Notes under the pieces: generated by a model
The model's input: the letters and a program-made list of their open reading frames with translations, nothing else
What the model was told of the DNA's origin: nothing
The model's database searches: none
Assembly: GCA_934477985.1 (NCBI GenBank)
Contig: CAKSOR010000103.1
Span: 1 to 8,151, forward strand
From: an uncultured Eubacteriales bacterium
GTDB taxonomy: Bacteria; Bacillota; Clostridia; Oscillospirales; CAG-272
Direction: 5' to 3'
Length of the DNA: 8,151 bases
Made by a program: the position numbers and the translations under genes
Part shown: positions 1 to 5,348 of the stretch, in pieces
Position numbering within the stretch: the first letter of the stretch is position 1
Layout of the letters: the number at the start of each line of letters is the position of its first letter

Positions 1-28
1 GCTAACCTGTTTGCCCTCTGCCCTTAAA

Positions 29-74
29 AGCGTTGATTTTACTGGGTTTCTGCTTGTTTTCCTATGTCAACGCT
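29..74 (-). terminator. Weak candidate terminator after the oxidoreductase gene
   Basis: A perfect 8-bp inverted repeat (AGCGTTGA at 29-36, TCAACGCT at 67-74) lies downstream of the minus-strand oxidoreductase stop codon. Read on the minus strand, the second arm ends in a short run of four T. The loop is about 30 nt and the T run is short, so this is a poor intrinsic terminator by the usual criteria and may be chance. The rest of 1-93 shows no gene I can support. Confidence 0.22.
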
Positions 75-93
75 CTTGATGGGGGGCATTTTT

Positions 94-1137
94 TTAAAGC
101 TCGATAGCCTTGCCGGTCGCCGCCGACTCGTTGCAAGCCATAGTGAGTCTGAGCGACTTTAATGCGTCGCGGTAGTCCGAACGGATGAGCGAGGTGTCGC
201 CGGTCTTGACAGCATCGATGAACGCTCTGTCCTGAAGTCCGGTCTGCTCGGTGTCCGGAGTCTTTGTGACCTTGCCGTCAACATCGGTGAAGATCAGCTC
301 GTCATTCTTGCGCTCCCAGTGACGTACGCCGGTGATGTCGGTGATCGTCAGGTCGTGGCGGAGTCTGTACTCAACGGTGAAGTCCTTGCCGTAGACAGTC
401 ATTCCGCTCGGAGCTTTCGAACCGGGTCTGAAGTAGCACGCCGTGAAGAGGTTAGCGACGACGCCGCACTTGAACTTCATCGTAGCAGACGAGAAGTCGT
501 CGACATTGTATCCCGGAACACCGTACTCCTCGGGATCAACGATTCCCTTGCCCGAGTCGCAGAAGACGTTTGCCGGCTCGCCGAAGAGCCAGCGGAGCTG
601 GTCGAAGAGGTGAATGTTCTGCTCGACAACCTGTCCGCCCGAGGTCTCGAAGGTTCTCCACCACGGCACACCGGGGATTCCGCCGAGCCAGCCGCCCGAG
701 ACAAGTCCGACCTTCTTGCCCTTTATGTAATCCTTCATGATGTCGGTGAGACTCTGGTATCTGTCCTGGAATCCGCACGCGGTGATGATTCCTGCCTTCT
801 CAGCCTCGTCGCAGATGTGCTCAGCGACCGAATAGGTCAGAGCCATCGGCTTCTCCATGAGGAAGTTGATCTTTCTCTCGATGAGCGCTGGCTCAATCTC
901 GCCGTGAACGTGCGGAGGAACCGCCACAAACGCAACCTGCGGCTTAGTCTCGTCGAGCATCTGAACGTAATCGGTGTAGCACTTGCCCGAACCGTATGCC
1001 TTGGCTCTCGCCTCAGCGCGCTCGAGGATTATGTCGCAGAAACCAACGATCTCAACGTCCTCAAAGCTCGAGAGCTTCTGGAAGTGAGCGCCGTTGCGTC
1101 CGCCGCATCCGATCTGTACGACCTTGATCTTTTCCAT
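94..1137 (-). CDS. Gfo/Idh/MocA family NAD(P)-dependent oxidoreductase
   Basis: A 347-residue protein of the usual length for the Gfo/Idh/MocA family, which oxidises or reduces hydroxyl or keto groups on sugars, inositols and related compounds in the cytoplasm. The N-terminal Rossmann fold has the dinucleotide loop GCGGRNG (residues 10-16). The family Glu-Lys-Pro motif is at 95-97, with Lys96 the expected catalytic lysine. The C-terminal alpha/beta domain carries the GGQVVEQNIHLFD segment (168-179), where His176 and Asp179 match the active-site His/Asp pair. The start at 1137 is preferred over an upstream ATG at 1221 for three reasons: MEKIKVV begins the Rossmann strand directly; an AGGCAGG-like Shine-Dalgarno sits about 10 nt upstream; and the predicted transcript begins near 1205, inside the longer reading frame. 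The gene is divergent from the phosphoesterase operon. The substrate cannot be read from the sequence, since family members vary widely. Confidence 0.93.
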   Translation of the reverse strand: MEKIKVVQIGCGGRNGAHFQKLSSFEDVEIVGFCDIILERAEARAKAYGSGKCYTDYVQMLDETKPQVAFVAVPPHVHGEIEPALIERKINFLMEKPMALTYSVAEHICDEAEKAGIITACGFQDRYQSLTDIMKDYIKGKKVGLVSGGWLGGIPGVPWWRTFETSGGQVVEQNIHLFDQLRWLFGEPANVFCDSGKGIVDPEEYGVPGYNVDDFSSATMKFKCGVVANLFTACYFRPGSKAPSGMTVYGKDFTVEYRLRHDLTITDITGVRHWERKNDELIFTDVDGKVTKTPDTEQTGLQDRAFIDAVKTGDTSLIRSDYRDALKSLRLTMACNESAATGKAIEL

Positions 1138-1164
1138 AATAATTTTACCTGCCTTTCGTAAGGG

Positions 1165-1183
1165 GCGCGCGTGCGCCGCGCGC
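1165..1183 (-). promoter_or_regulatory. GC-rich hairpin in the oxidoreductase mRNA leader
   Basis: A 7-bp perfect inverted repeat (GCGCGCG at 1165-1171, CGCGCGC at 1177-1183) with a 5-nt loop lies in the predicted 68-nt leader of the oxidoreductase mRNA, 27 nt before the start codon. No T tract follows it in either direction, so it is not an intrinsic terminator. Positions 1165-1176 are strictly alternating purine and pyrimidine. A role in mRNA stability or translation is possible but unproven. Confidence 0.4.
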
Positions 1184-1211
1184 AAGTCCTCCATAAAATG
1201 GGGCTGTGCAT

Positions 1212-1240
1212 ATTCTACCACATAACGGCGCGATTGTCAA
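1212..1240 (-). promoter_or_regulatory. Sigma-70/SigA-type promoter for the oxidoreductase gene
   Basis: On the minus strand a perfect -35 TTGACA (1240-1235) is followed after exactly 17 nt by TAGAAT (1217-1212), one mismatch from the -10 consensus. The predicted start of transcription is near 1205, giving a leader of about 68 nt to the ATG at 1137. AT-rich sequence with a run of eight A on this strand (1270-1263) lies upstream and could act as an UP-like element. Confidence 0.75.
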
Positions 1241-1275
1241 TAGAAATAAGCAAATTCGTAAATTTTTTTTCGTGT

Positions 1276-1293
1276 TGTCATATACCATTGACA
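1276..1293. promoter_or_regulatory. Candidate operator-like inverted repeat over the -35 box
   Basis: TGTCA (1276-1280) and TGACA (1289-1293) form an inverted repeat with an 8-nt spacer. The right arm lies within the -35 box of the plus-strand promoter. A related TTGTCA occurs at 1234-1239 over the -35 region of the divergent promoter. Arms of 5 bp are short and one arm is simply the -35 consensus, so this could be chance. Confidence 0.22.
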
Positions 1294-1316
1294 GACAGCC
1301 GAAAAAATTATATAAT
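1288..1316 (+). promoter_or_regulatory. Consensus SigA-type promoter for the phosphoesterase-ahcY operon
   Basis: TTGACA (1288-1293), a 17-nt spacer and TATAAT (1311-1316) give an exact match to the housekeeping sigma consensus. Transcription is expected to begin near 1323, leaving a leader of about 41 nt before the ATG at 1364. The region between the two divergent promoters (about 1241-1287) is AT-rich. A perfect consensus suggests strong or constitutive expression unless a repressor acts here. Confidence 0.85.
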
Positions 1317-1363
1317 ATATTATATGATTAATTACACACCGTCATGCGGAGAAAGAGGTCTTT

Positions 1364-2233
1364 ATGCGGCTCGCGATAATTTCTGACATCCATTCAAACT
1401 TCATGGCACTTGAGAACGCGCTCTGCATGATAGACAAGCTGCGCCCTGACGGCATAATCTTCCTCGGAGACTACCTCACCGACTTTCCCTACCCGCAGAA
1501 AACCCTCTACCTCCTTGACGAGTGCCGCGCGACCTTTCCCTGCTGGTTCGTCCGCGGAAACCGCGAGGACTATATGCTCCGCCACCGCGAAGACCCCGAC
1601 GACGGCTGGAGACACTCATCCTCCAGCGGCTCGCTCCTCTACACATTTGAGCATTTAGCCCCCTGTGACCTCGATTGGTTCGCCTCGCTCCCCGCGTCGC
1701 TCGACGTCTTTCCCGCCGGACTGGGCTTCGAAGGCCTCCCCGCGATAACCGCCTGCCACGGCTCGCCCCACGCGACGAAGGAGTGGATAATGAACCGCCC
1801 GTCGCTTATCGACCGCTACCTCGCCGAGGTCGCCGGAAGCGTCCTGCTCTGCGGTCACACTCACCGCGCCGGAGTCGCCGAGGGGCACGGCAAGCGCCTG
1901 ATCTTCTGCCCGTCGATCGGACTCCCGCACGACGTCAATCCCGGCTCAAAATTCCTCATGCTCGAGCCGAGGGGCGGCATGTGGCGCTACAAAACCCACG
2001 TCGTCGACTATGACAAGCGCCGCATGGAGCGCGAGTTCTATAAAAGCGGTCTCGCCGAGAAATCCGGCGTCTGGGCGAAGTGCATCATCCGCGACATGTA
2101 CGAGGAGCGTGACAACGCCGCGCGCTGTGTGGCGCTCGCCTGGAGAATCGCCGCGTCCGAACGCTTCGACGGAAGCTCAGTCCTCCCCGAGGAGTACTGG
2201 GAGCGCGCCGCGAAGGAGCTGAGACTGATATGA
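1364..2233 (+). CDS. Calcineurin-like metallophosphoesterase (first of two)
   Basis: A 289-residue cytoplasmic protein of the calcineurin-like metallophosphoesterase fold, which hydrolyses phosphomono- or diesters using two metal ions. All metal-binding blocks appear in order: DIH (8-10), GD (35-36), GNRE (65-68), CHG (131-133) and GHTH (164-167). The third block has Arg where many members have His (GNH-D/E). I recall the GDY...PYPQKT plus GNRE combination from a clade of Firmicutes phosphoesterases, so this is probably normal for the group. Roughly 90 residues after GHTH form a charged C-terminal region with no motif I recognise. An AGAGG site lies 5 nt before the ATG. The stop codon overlaps the next start as ATGA, suggesting translational coupling. 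The substrate is unknown; a protein phosphatase, nucleotidase or cyclic-nucleotide phosphodiesterase are all possible. Confidence 0.92.
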   Translation: MRLAIISDIHSNFMALENALCMIDKLRPDGIIFLGDYLTDFPYPQKTLYLLDECRATFPCWFVRGNREDYMLRHREDPDDGWRHSSSSGSLLYTFEHLAPCDLDWFASLPASLDVFPAGLGFEGLPAITACHGSPHATKEWIMNRPSLIDRYLAEVAGSVLLCGHTHRAGVAEGHGKRLIFCPSIGLPHDVNPGSKFLMLEPRGGMWRYKTHVVDYDKRRMEREFYKSGLAEKSGVWAKCIIRDMYEERDNAARCVALAWRIAASERFDGSSVLPEEYWERAAKELRLI

Positions 2234-3333
2234 AAACGACCTTCCTCCGCAAACAGCTGCAAGGACGCCGCACATTGGTCGCCTGCGATATCCACGGTCA
2301 CACCGGACTCTTCAAAAAACTCCTCTCGGACGCGGGCTTTTCGGAAGACGACCTGCTCATAATAATCGGCGACATAGTCGAGAAAGGACCTGACAGCCTC
2401 GGCACGCTGAGATACGTAAAAGAGCTGACCGGGCGCGGCAACACCATCCCGCTGATGGGCAATGTCGACGCCTGTCGGGTACAGATGATCGACGAGCTGA
2501 GCGAATCGACCGCCGCGGATTTTCTCGCCTGCTTAAAGCAGATACGAAGCTGGACAGGCTGTATGTGGGACGAGATGACCGACGAGCTCGGACTTCCCCG
2601 CTCCGAGACCGAAGCCGACCTGCTGAGCGCCCGCGATAAGGTGATCGACCACTTCAAGCCAGAGCTCGACTTCCTGTCGTCGCTCCCGACCGCGCTTGAG
2701 ACCGGGAATTTCGTCTTTGTCCACGGCGGACTGCGCGACACCGACATAAAGGCGAACGAAACCCGCCAAAGCGCGGAGCTTTTAAAATACGACAACTTCT
2801 ACGCGCTCGCGCCGGAATTCGATAAATACATAGTCGTCGGGCACTACCCGGTCACATTATACAGCGATAAAATCTCCGACTGCACACCGCGCGTCGACCG
2901 CGGACGCAAAATAATCGCCCTTGACGGCGGCTGCGGGATAAAGAACTACGGTCAGCTGAACCTGATGATCACCGACGGAACGCCCGAAAATATCAGCTTC
3001 CTATCAGCCGACGACCTCCCGAAGGTAAAGGCTCTCGACTCCCAGACCGGCTCTGACGACCACATAAACATCCGCTGGATCGACCGCGGAATCGAGACGC
3101 TCGAAAAGTTCGACGGTTATCGCAAAATCCGCCACAGGTCGACCGGACACGTCTGCCTGATCCCCGACGCGTATGTCCGCGATGACGAGCACGCGGCGGA
3201 CTACTCCGACTACCTCCTGCCGGTAACCGCGGGCGAAACTCTCGCGCTGGTCGACGAAACCCCGCTCGGATATATCGTCAAAAAGAACGGCGTCACCGGA
3301 CTCTACAAAGGAAGTATAGCCAATGAAACTTAA
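2230..3333 (+). CDS. PP2A-like metallophosphoesterase with C-terminal SH3-like tail (second of two)
   Basis: A 367-residue protein related to bacterial serine/threonine phosphatases of the PPP type. The motif series is DIHG (20-23), GDIVEKGP (47-54), GNVD (77-80), VHGG (164-167), GHYP (204-207) and LDGGCG (231-236), which follows the PPP order closely. The usual His of GNH-D/E is Val79. The phosphatase core ends near residue 255. About 110 further residues follow, and the last 35 (ValThrAlaGlyGlu...GlyValThrGlyLeuTyrLysGly) resemble a bacterial SH3-like strand pattern. An AAGGAG site lies 11 nt before the ATG, inside the end of the preceding gene. The start overlaps the upstream stop by 4 nt, and the end overlaps the GNAT gene by 11 nt. 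Likely activity is dephosphorylation of a protein or small molecule; the substrate cannot be told. Confidence 0.9.
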   Translation: MKTTFLRKQLQGRRTLVACDIHGHTGLFKKLLSDAGFSEDDLLIIIGDIVEKGPDSLGTLRYVKELTGRGNTIPLMGNVDACRVQMIDELSESTAADFLACLKQIRSWTGCMWDEMTDELGLPRSETEADLLSARDKVIDHFKPELDFLSSLPTALETGNFVFVHGGLRDTDIKANETRQSAELLKYDNFYALAPEFDKYIVVGHYPVTLYSDKISDCTPRVDRGRKIIALDGGCGIKNYGQLNLMITDGTPENISFLSADDLPKVKALDSQTGSDDHINIRWIDRGIETLEKFDGYRKIRHRSTGHVCLIPDAYVRDDEHAADYSDYLLPVTAGETLALVDETPLGYIVKKNGVTGLYKGSIANET

Positions 3334-3835
3334 ACTCGTGAAACTCACCCCAGAATACAAGCCTCAGCTCGACGAGATGATGACCGAATGGACAGCCGCG
3401 GGCGAGCAAATCATTCCCGCCGCAATAAGCAGAAACGATTTCCGCGATTTCGACAGATACTTATCCGGGCTCGGGATCAAGGAGCCGAAGGACGGACACG
3501 TTCCGGCGACGACGCTTTTCTGTCTCGACGAGGAGCGGAACATCTTCGTCGGAGCGGTCGATATACGCCACTACCTGAACGAAGCGCTTCTGAAGACCGG
3601 CGGACACATCGGCGACGGCGTCCGACCGTCCGAGCGCCGCAAGGGAATCGCGACGAAGATGATCGGGCTCGCTCTCGATGAATGTAAAAAGCTCGGCATC
3701 GACCGCGTGCTGATGACCTGCGACGACACAAACACCGGCTCCGCGAAGTCGATCGAGAACAACGGCGGAAAACTTGAAAACAAGGTCGAAGACGGCGATA
3801 AGCTCGTCAGAAGATATTGGATAGAATTAAATTAA
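3323..3835 (+). CDS. GNAT family N-acetyltransferase
   Basis: A 170-residue protein of the GNAT superfamily, which moves an acetyl group from acetyl-CoA to an amine. The acetyl-CoA pyrophosphate-binding motif A appears as R-R-K-G-I-A (105-110), preceded by the strand GGHIGDGVRP (93-102). A MTCDDTNTGSAKSIENNGG stretch (131-149) matches the motif B region, where an Asn and a Ser/Ala-rich helix contact CoA. The overall layout resembles the predicted acetyltransferases grouped in COG3981. A strong AAAGGAAG site (3307-3314) lies 8 nt before the ATG, inside the upstream gene, and the two genes overlap by 11 nt. Its position in the middle of the operon suggests cotranscription with the phosphoesterases and ahcY. 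The acceptor substrate is not predictable. Confidence 0.92.
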   Translation: MKLKLVKLTPEYKPQLDEMMTEWTAAGEQIIPAAISRNDFRDFDRYLSGLGIKEPKDGHVPATTLFCLDEERNIFVGAVDIRHYLNEALLKTGGHIGDGVRPSERRKGIATKMIGLALDECKKLGIDRVLMTCDDTNTGSAKSIENNGGKLENKVEDGDKLVRRYWIELN

Positions 3836-3847
3836 GGAGTAAACAAA

Positions 3848-5089
3848 ATGAGTCAGATAAAAGACATAAACCTCGCGAAAAGCGGACACGACAAGATAAA
3901 CTGGGTAAAGAGCTACATGCCCGTCCTCAATAAGATCAATGAGGAATTCACCAGAACGAAGCCCTTCGCCGGAAAGAAGATCTCGATGTCGATACACCTC
4001 GAGGCAAAGACCGCGTATCTCGCGATAACCCTCGCGGCGGGCGGCGCTGAAGTCTACGTGACCGGCTGCAACCCGCTCTCGACTCAGGACGACGTCGCGG
4101 CGGCGCTGGTCGACCTCGGCTTCGAGGTCAACGCGTGGAGAGGAGTCACCGACGCCGAGTATGAGGAGCACCTGAAGAAGACCCTCTCGCTCTGCCCCGA
4201 CGTGATGATCGACGACGGCGGCGACCTCACGCACCTTCTGCACGGAGAGTGCCGCGAGTACGGCAAGAACCTGATCGGCGGCTGTGAGGAGACCACGACC
4301 GGAATCCACCGCCTCTTCGCAAGACAGGCGGCTGGACTTCTCGACTACACGATGATCGACGTCAACGACGCCGACTGCAAGCACCTCTTCGACAACCGCT
4401 ACGGCACGGGACAGTCGACGCTCGACGGAATAATGAACTCTACGAACCTGATAATCGCGGGCAAGACGGTCGTCGTCTCTGGCTACGGCTGGTGCGGCAA
4501 GGGCGTCTCGATGCGCGCAAAGGGCATGGGCGCGAACGTCATCGTCACCGAGATCGACCCTGTCAAGGGCATCGAGGCGGTCATGGACGGCTTCAGAGTC
4601 ATGTCGATGGACGAGGCGTGCAAATATGGCGACCTCTTTATCACCGTAACCGGCTGCAAGGATGTAATCCGCGCCGAGCACTTCGACAAGATGAAGGACG
4701 GTGTAATACTCGCCAACAGCGGACATTTCGACGTCGAAATCGACAAGGTCGCGCTCAGATCGAAGGCAACCGAGGTCTGGGATCGCAAGCCGAACATCAC
4801 CGGCTACAGAATGCCCGACGGACGAATCCTGAACCTCATGGCGGAGGGCAGACTCGTCAACCTGGCGGCGGGCAACGGACACCCGGCTGAGATCATGGAC
4901 ATGAGCTTCGCGATTCAGGCAAAGAGCCTCGAGTATCTCGTAAAGCACGAAGGACAGCTAGAGAAGAAGGTCTATCAGGTTCCGAAGGAGATCGACCGCG
5001 AGGTCGCTGAGATCAAGCTTCAGTCGCTGGGCGGCGGACTCGACGTTCTGAGCGAAGAGCAGAAGGCATACTTGGCGAAAGTGGATTAA
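3848..5089 (+). CDS. ahcY: S-adenosylhomocysteine hydrolase (adenosylhomocysteinase)
   Basis: A 413-residue NAD-dependent enzyme that reversibly splits S-adenosylhomocysteine into adenosine and homocysteine, relieving product inhibition of SAM-dependent methyltransferases. Catalytic and substrate residues line up with the well-studied human enzyme: His50, Asp123, Glu148 (in CEETTTGIH), Lys178, Asp182 and Asn183 (in FDNRYGTGQS). The Rossmann NAD site is GYGWCGKG (212-219), followed by Glu235. NSGHFDVEID (290-299) and GNGHPAEIMDMSFA (342-355) are also family signatures. The protein is of the short type seen in Thermotoga and archaea. It lacks the Lys/Tyr-containing C-terminal extension of the longer bacterial and eukaryotic enzymes and ends LSEEQKAYLAKVD. 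TAAGGAG (3833-3839) overlaps the GNAT stop and lies 8 nt before the ATG. The 12-nt gap leaves no room for a SAH riboswitch directly upstream. It is the last gene of the operon. Confidence 0.98.
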   Translation: MSQIKDINLAKSGHDKINWVKSYMPVLNKINEEFTRTKPFAGKKISMSIHLEAKTAYLAITLAAGGAEVYVTGCNPLSTQDDVAAALVDLGFEVNAWRGVTDAEYEEHLKKTLSLCPDVMIDDGGDLTHLLHGECREYGKNLIGGCEETTTGIHRLFARQAAGLLDYTMIDVNDADCKHLFDNRYGTGQSTLDGIMNSTNLIIAGKTVVVSGYGWCGKGVSMRAKGMGANVIVTEIDPVKGIEAVMDGFRVMSMDEACKYGDLFITVTGCKDVIRAEHFDKMKDGVILANSGHFDVEIDKVALRSKATEVWDRKPNITGYRMPDGRILNLMAEGRLVNLAAGNGHPAEIMDMSFAIQAKSLEYLVKHEGQLEKKVYQVPKEIDREVAEIKLQSLGGGLDVLSEEQKAYLAKVD

Positions 5090-5092
5090 CCG

Positions 5093-5109
5093 GCAGGGTG
5101 CGACCCTGC
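5093..5109 (+). other. Short hairpin just after the ahcY stop
   Basis: GCAGGGT (5093-5099) and ACCCTGC (5103-5109) form a perfect 7-bp stem with a 3-nt loop, starting 4 nt after the ahcY stop codon. No T tract follows (ACTCAGAC), so it is not a standard intrinsic terminator. It could protect the mRNA 3' end. GC-rich hairpins of this style are common after genes in high-GC Clostridia, which is general knowledge rather than something tested here. Confidence 0.5.
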
Positions 5110-5166
5110 ACTCAGACATCAGGGTTTGCTCCTGTGAATGTGTTTGCTATAGGTTTATCAAACGTA

Positions 5167-5209
5167 GTTCAATCAGATACCGGCTGTTCCAGCCGGTATC
5201 TGATTGAAC
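5167..5209. repeat. Perfect 20-bp inverted repeat with a 3-nt loop
   Basis: Positions 5167-5186 and 5190-5209 are exact reverse complements separated only by TTC, so the RNA would form an uninterrupted 20-bp hairpin. It begins GTTCAATCAG and its centre is CCGGCTG-TTC-CAGCCGG. The sequence after it is CTCCCGAAAAG on the plus strand and TACGTTTG on the minus strand. Neither orientation has a T tract, which argues against an intrinsic terminator. A non-autonomous repeat element, an RNase III target or a 3'-end stabiliser are alternatives. No target-site duplication is visible around it. Confidence 0.7.
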
Positions 5210-5286
5210 CTCCCGAAAAGTCTGCGGCATCCCGCCCCGATTTATGATTAATTTGTAACAATACTCGGAAAAATACCGAAAAGTAC

Positions 5287-5315
5287 TTGAAATAAAAGAG
5301 ATTCTCGATTATAAT
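5287..5315 (+). promoter_or_regulatory. SigA-type promoter for the sortase gene
   Basis: TTGAAA (5287-5292), a 17-nt spacer and a perfect TATAAT (5310-5315) give a strong promoter. The expected start is near 5322, leaving a leader of only about 27 nt before the GTG at 5349. The spacer contains the left arm of a terminator hairpin and the -10 box sits in that hairpin's loop, so promoter and terminator share the same bases. Confidence 0.75.
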
Positions 5316-5334
5316 ATAAGGGAATCTCTTTTTT
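5294..5334 (+). terminator. Intrinsic terminator of the ahcY operon, overlapping the sortase promoter
   Basis: AAAAGAGATTC (5294-5304) pairs perfectly with GAATCTCTTTT (5322-5332). The stem can extend inward by one G-U and one C-G pair, leaving a loop of about 13 nt (5307-5319). The stem runs directly into six T (5329-5334). The stem is AT-rich, which weakens it. It would stop readthrough from ahcY, while transcripts starting near 5322 lack the left arm and escape it. Confidence 0.65.
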
Positions 5335-5337
5335 CAC

Positions 5338-5342
5338 GGAGG
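5338..5342 (+). promoter_or_regulatory. Strong Shine-Dalgarno fixing the GTG start of the sortase
   Basis: GGAGG (5338-5342) lies 6 nt before the GTG at 5349. No in-frame ATG exists near it, so this ribosome binding site decides the GTG start of the sortase gene. Confidence 0.8.
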
Positions 5343-5348
5343 ATAAAA

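Noticed and set aside
1..79. Possible C-terminus of a plus-strand gene entering from the left
   Set aside because: One frame is open to a TGA at 77-79, but the 25 residues match nothing I recognise, and 79 bp of open frame is expected by chance.
319..1161. A 280-residue plus-strand open frame
   Set aside because: It is the antisense shadow of the Gfo/Idh/MocA gene, with shadow-type composition and no ribosome site worth noting.
1138..1221. Longer start for the oxidoreductase (ATG at 1221)
   Set aside because: The extra 28 residues are not family-like, the predicted transcript starts downstream of that ATG, and a ribosome site precedes the ATG at 1137.
3766..3830. Internal promoter for ahcY at the end of the GNAT gene
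   Set aside because: TAGAAT-like sequence occurs near 3821-3827 but no -35 box lies at a workable spacing.
3836..3847. SAH riboswitch upstream of ahcY
   Set aside because: Only 12 nt separate the GNAT stop from the ahcY start, occupied by the Shine-Dalgarno and its spacer, and no riboswitch-like structure was seen inside the GNAT end.
3827..4948. A 373-residue open frame on the minus strand
   Set aside because: It lies entirely opposite ahcY, whose protein is unmistakable. Its translation has no recognisable motif and a low-complexity Val/Arg/Asp/Leu-rich composition typical of an antisense frame in GC-rich DNA.
5126..5153. Extra promoter after ahcY (TTGCTC-16-TATAGG)
   Set aside because: Both boxes are poor matches, the spacer is short, and no gene or defined RNA starts there. 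The promoter at 5287-5315 is far better.
5243..5253. An 11-mer (TATGATTAATT) shared with 1323-1333 near the other promoter
   Set aside because: It is an AT-only-like short word in two AT-rich promoter regions, at different distances from each promoter, so most likely coincidence.
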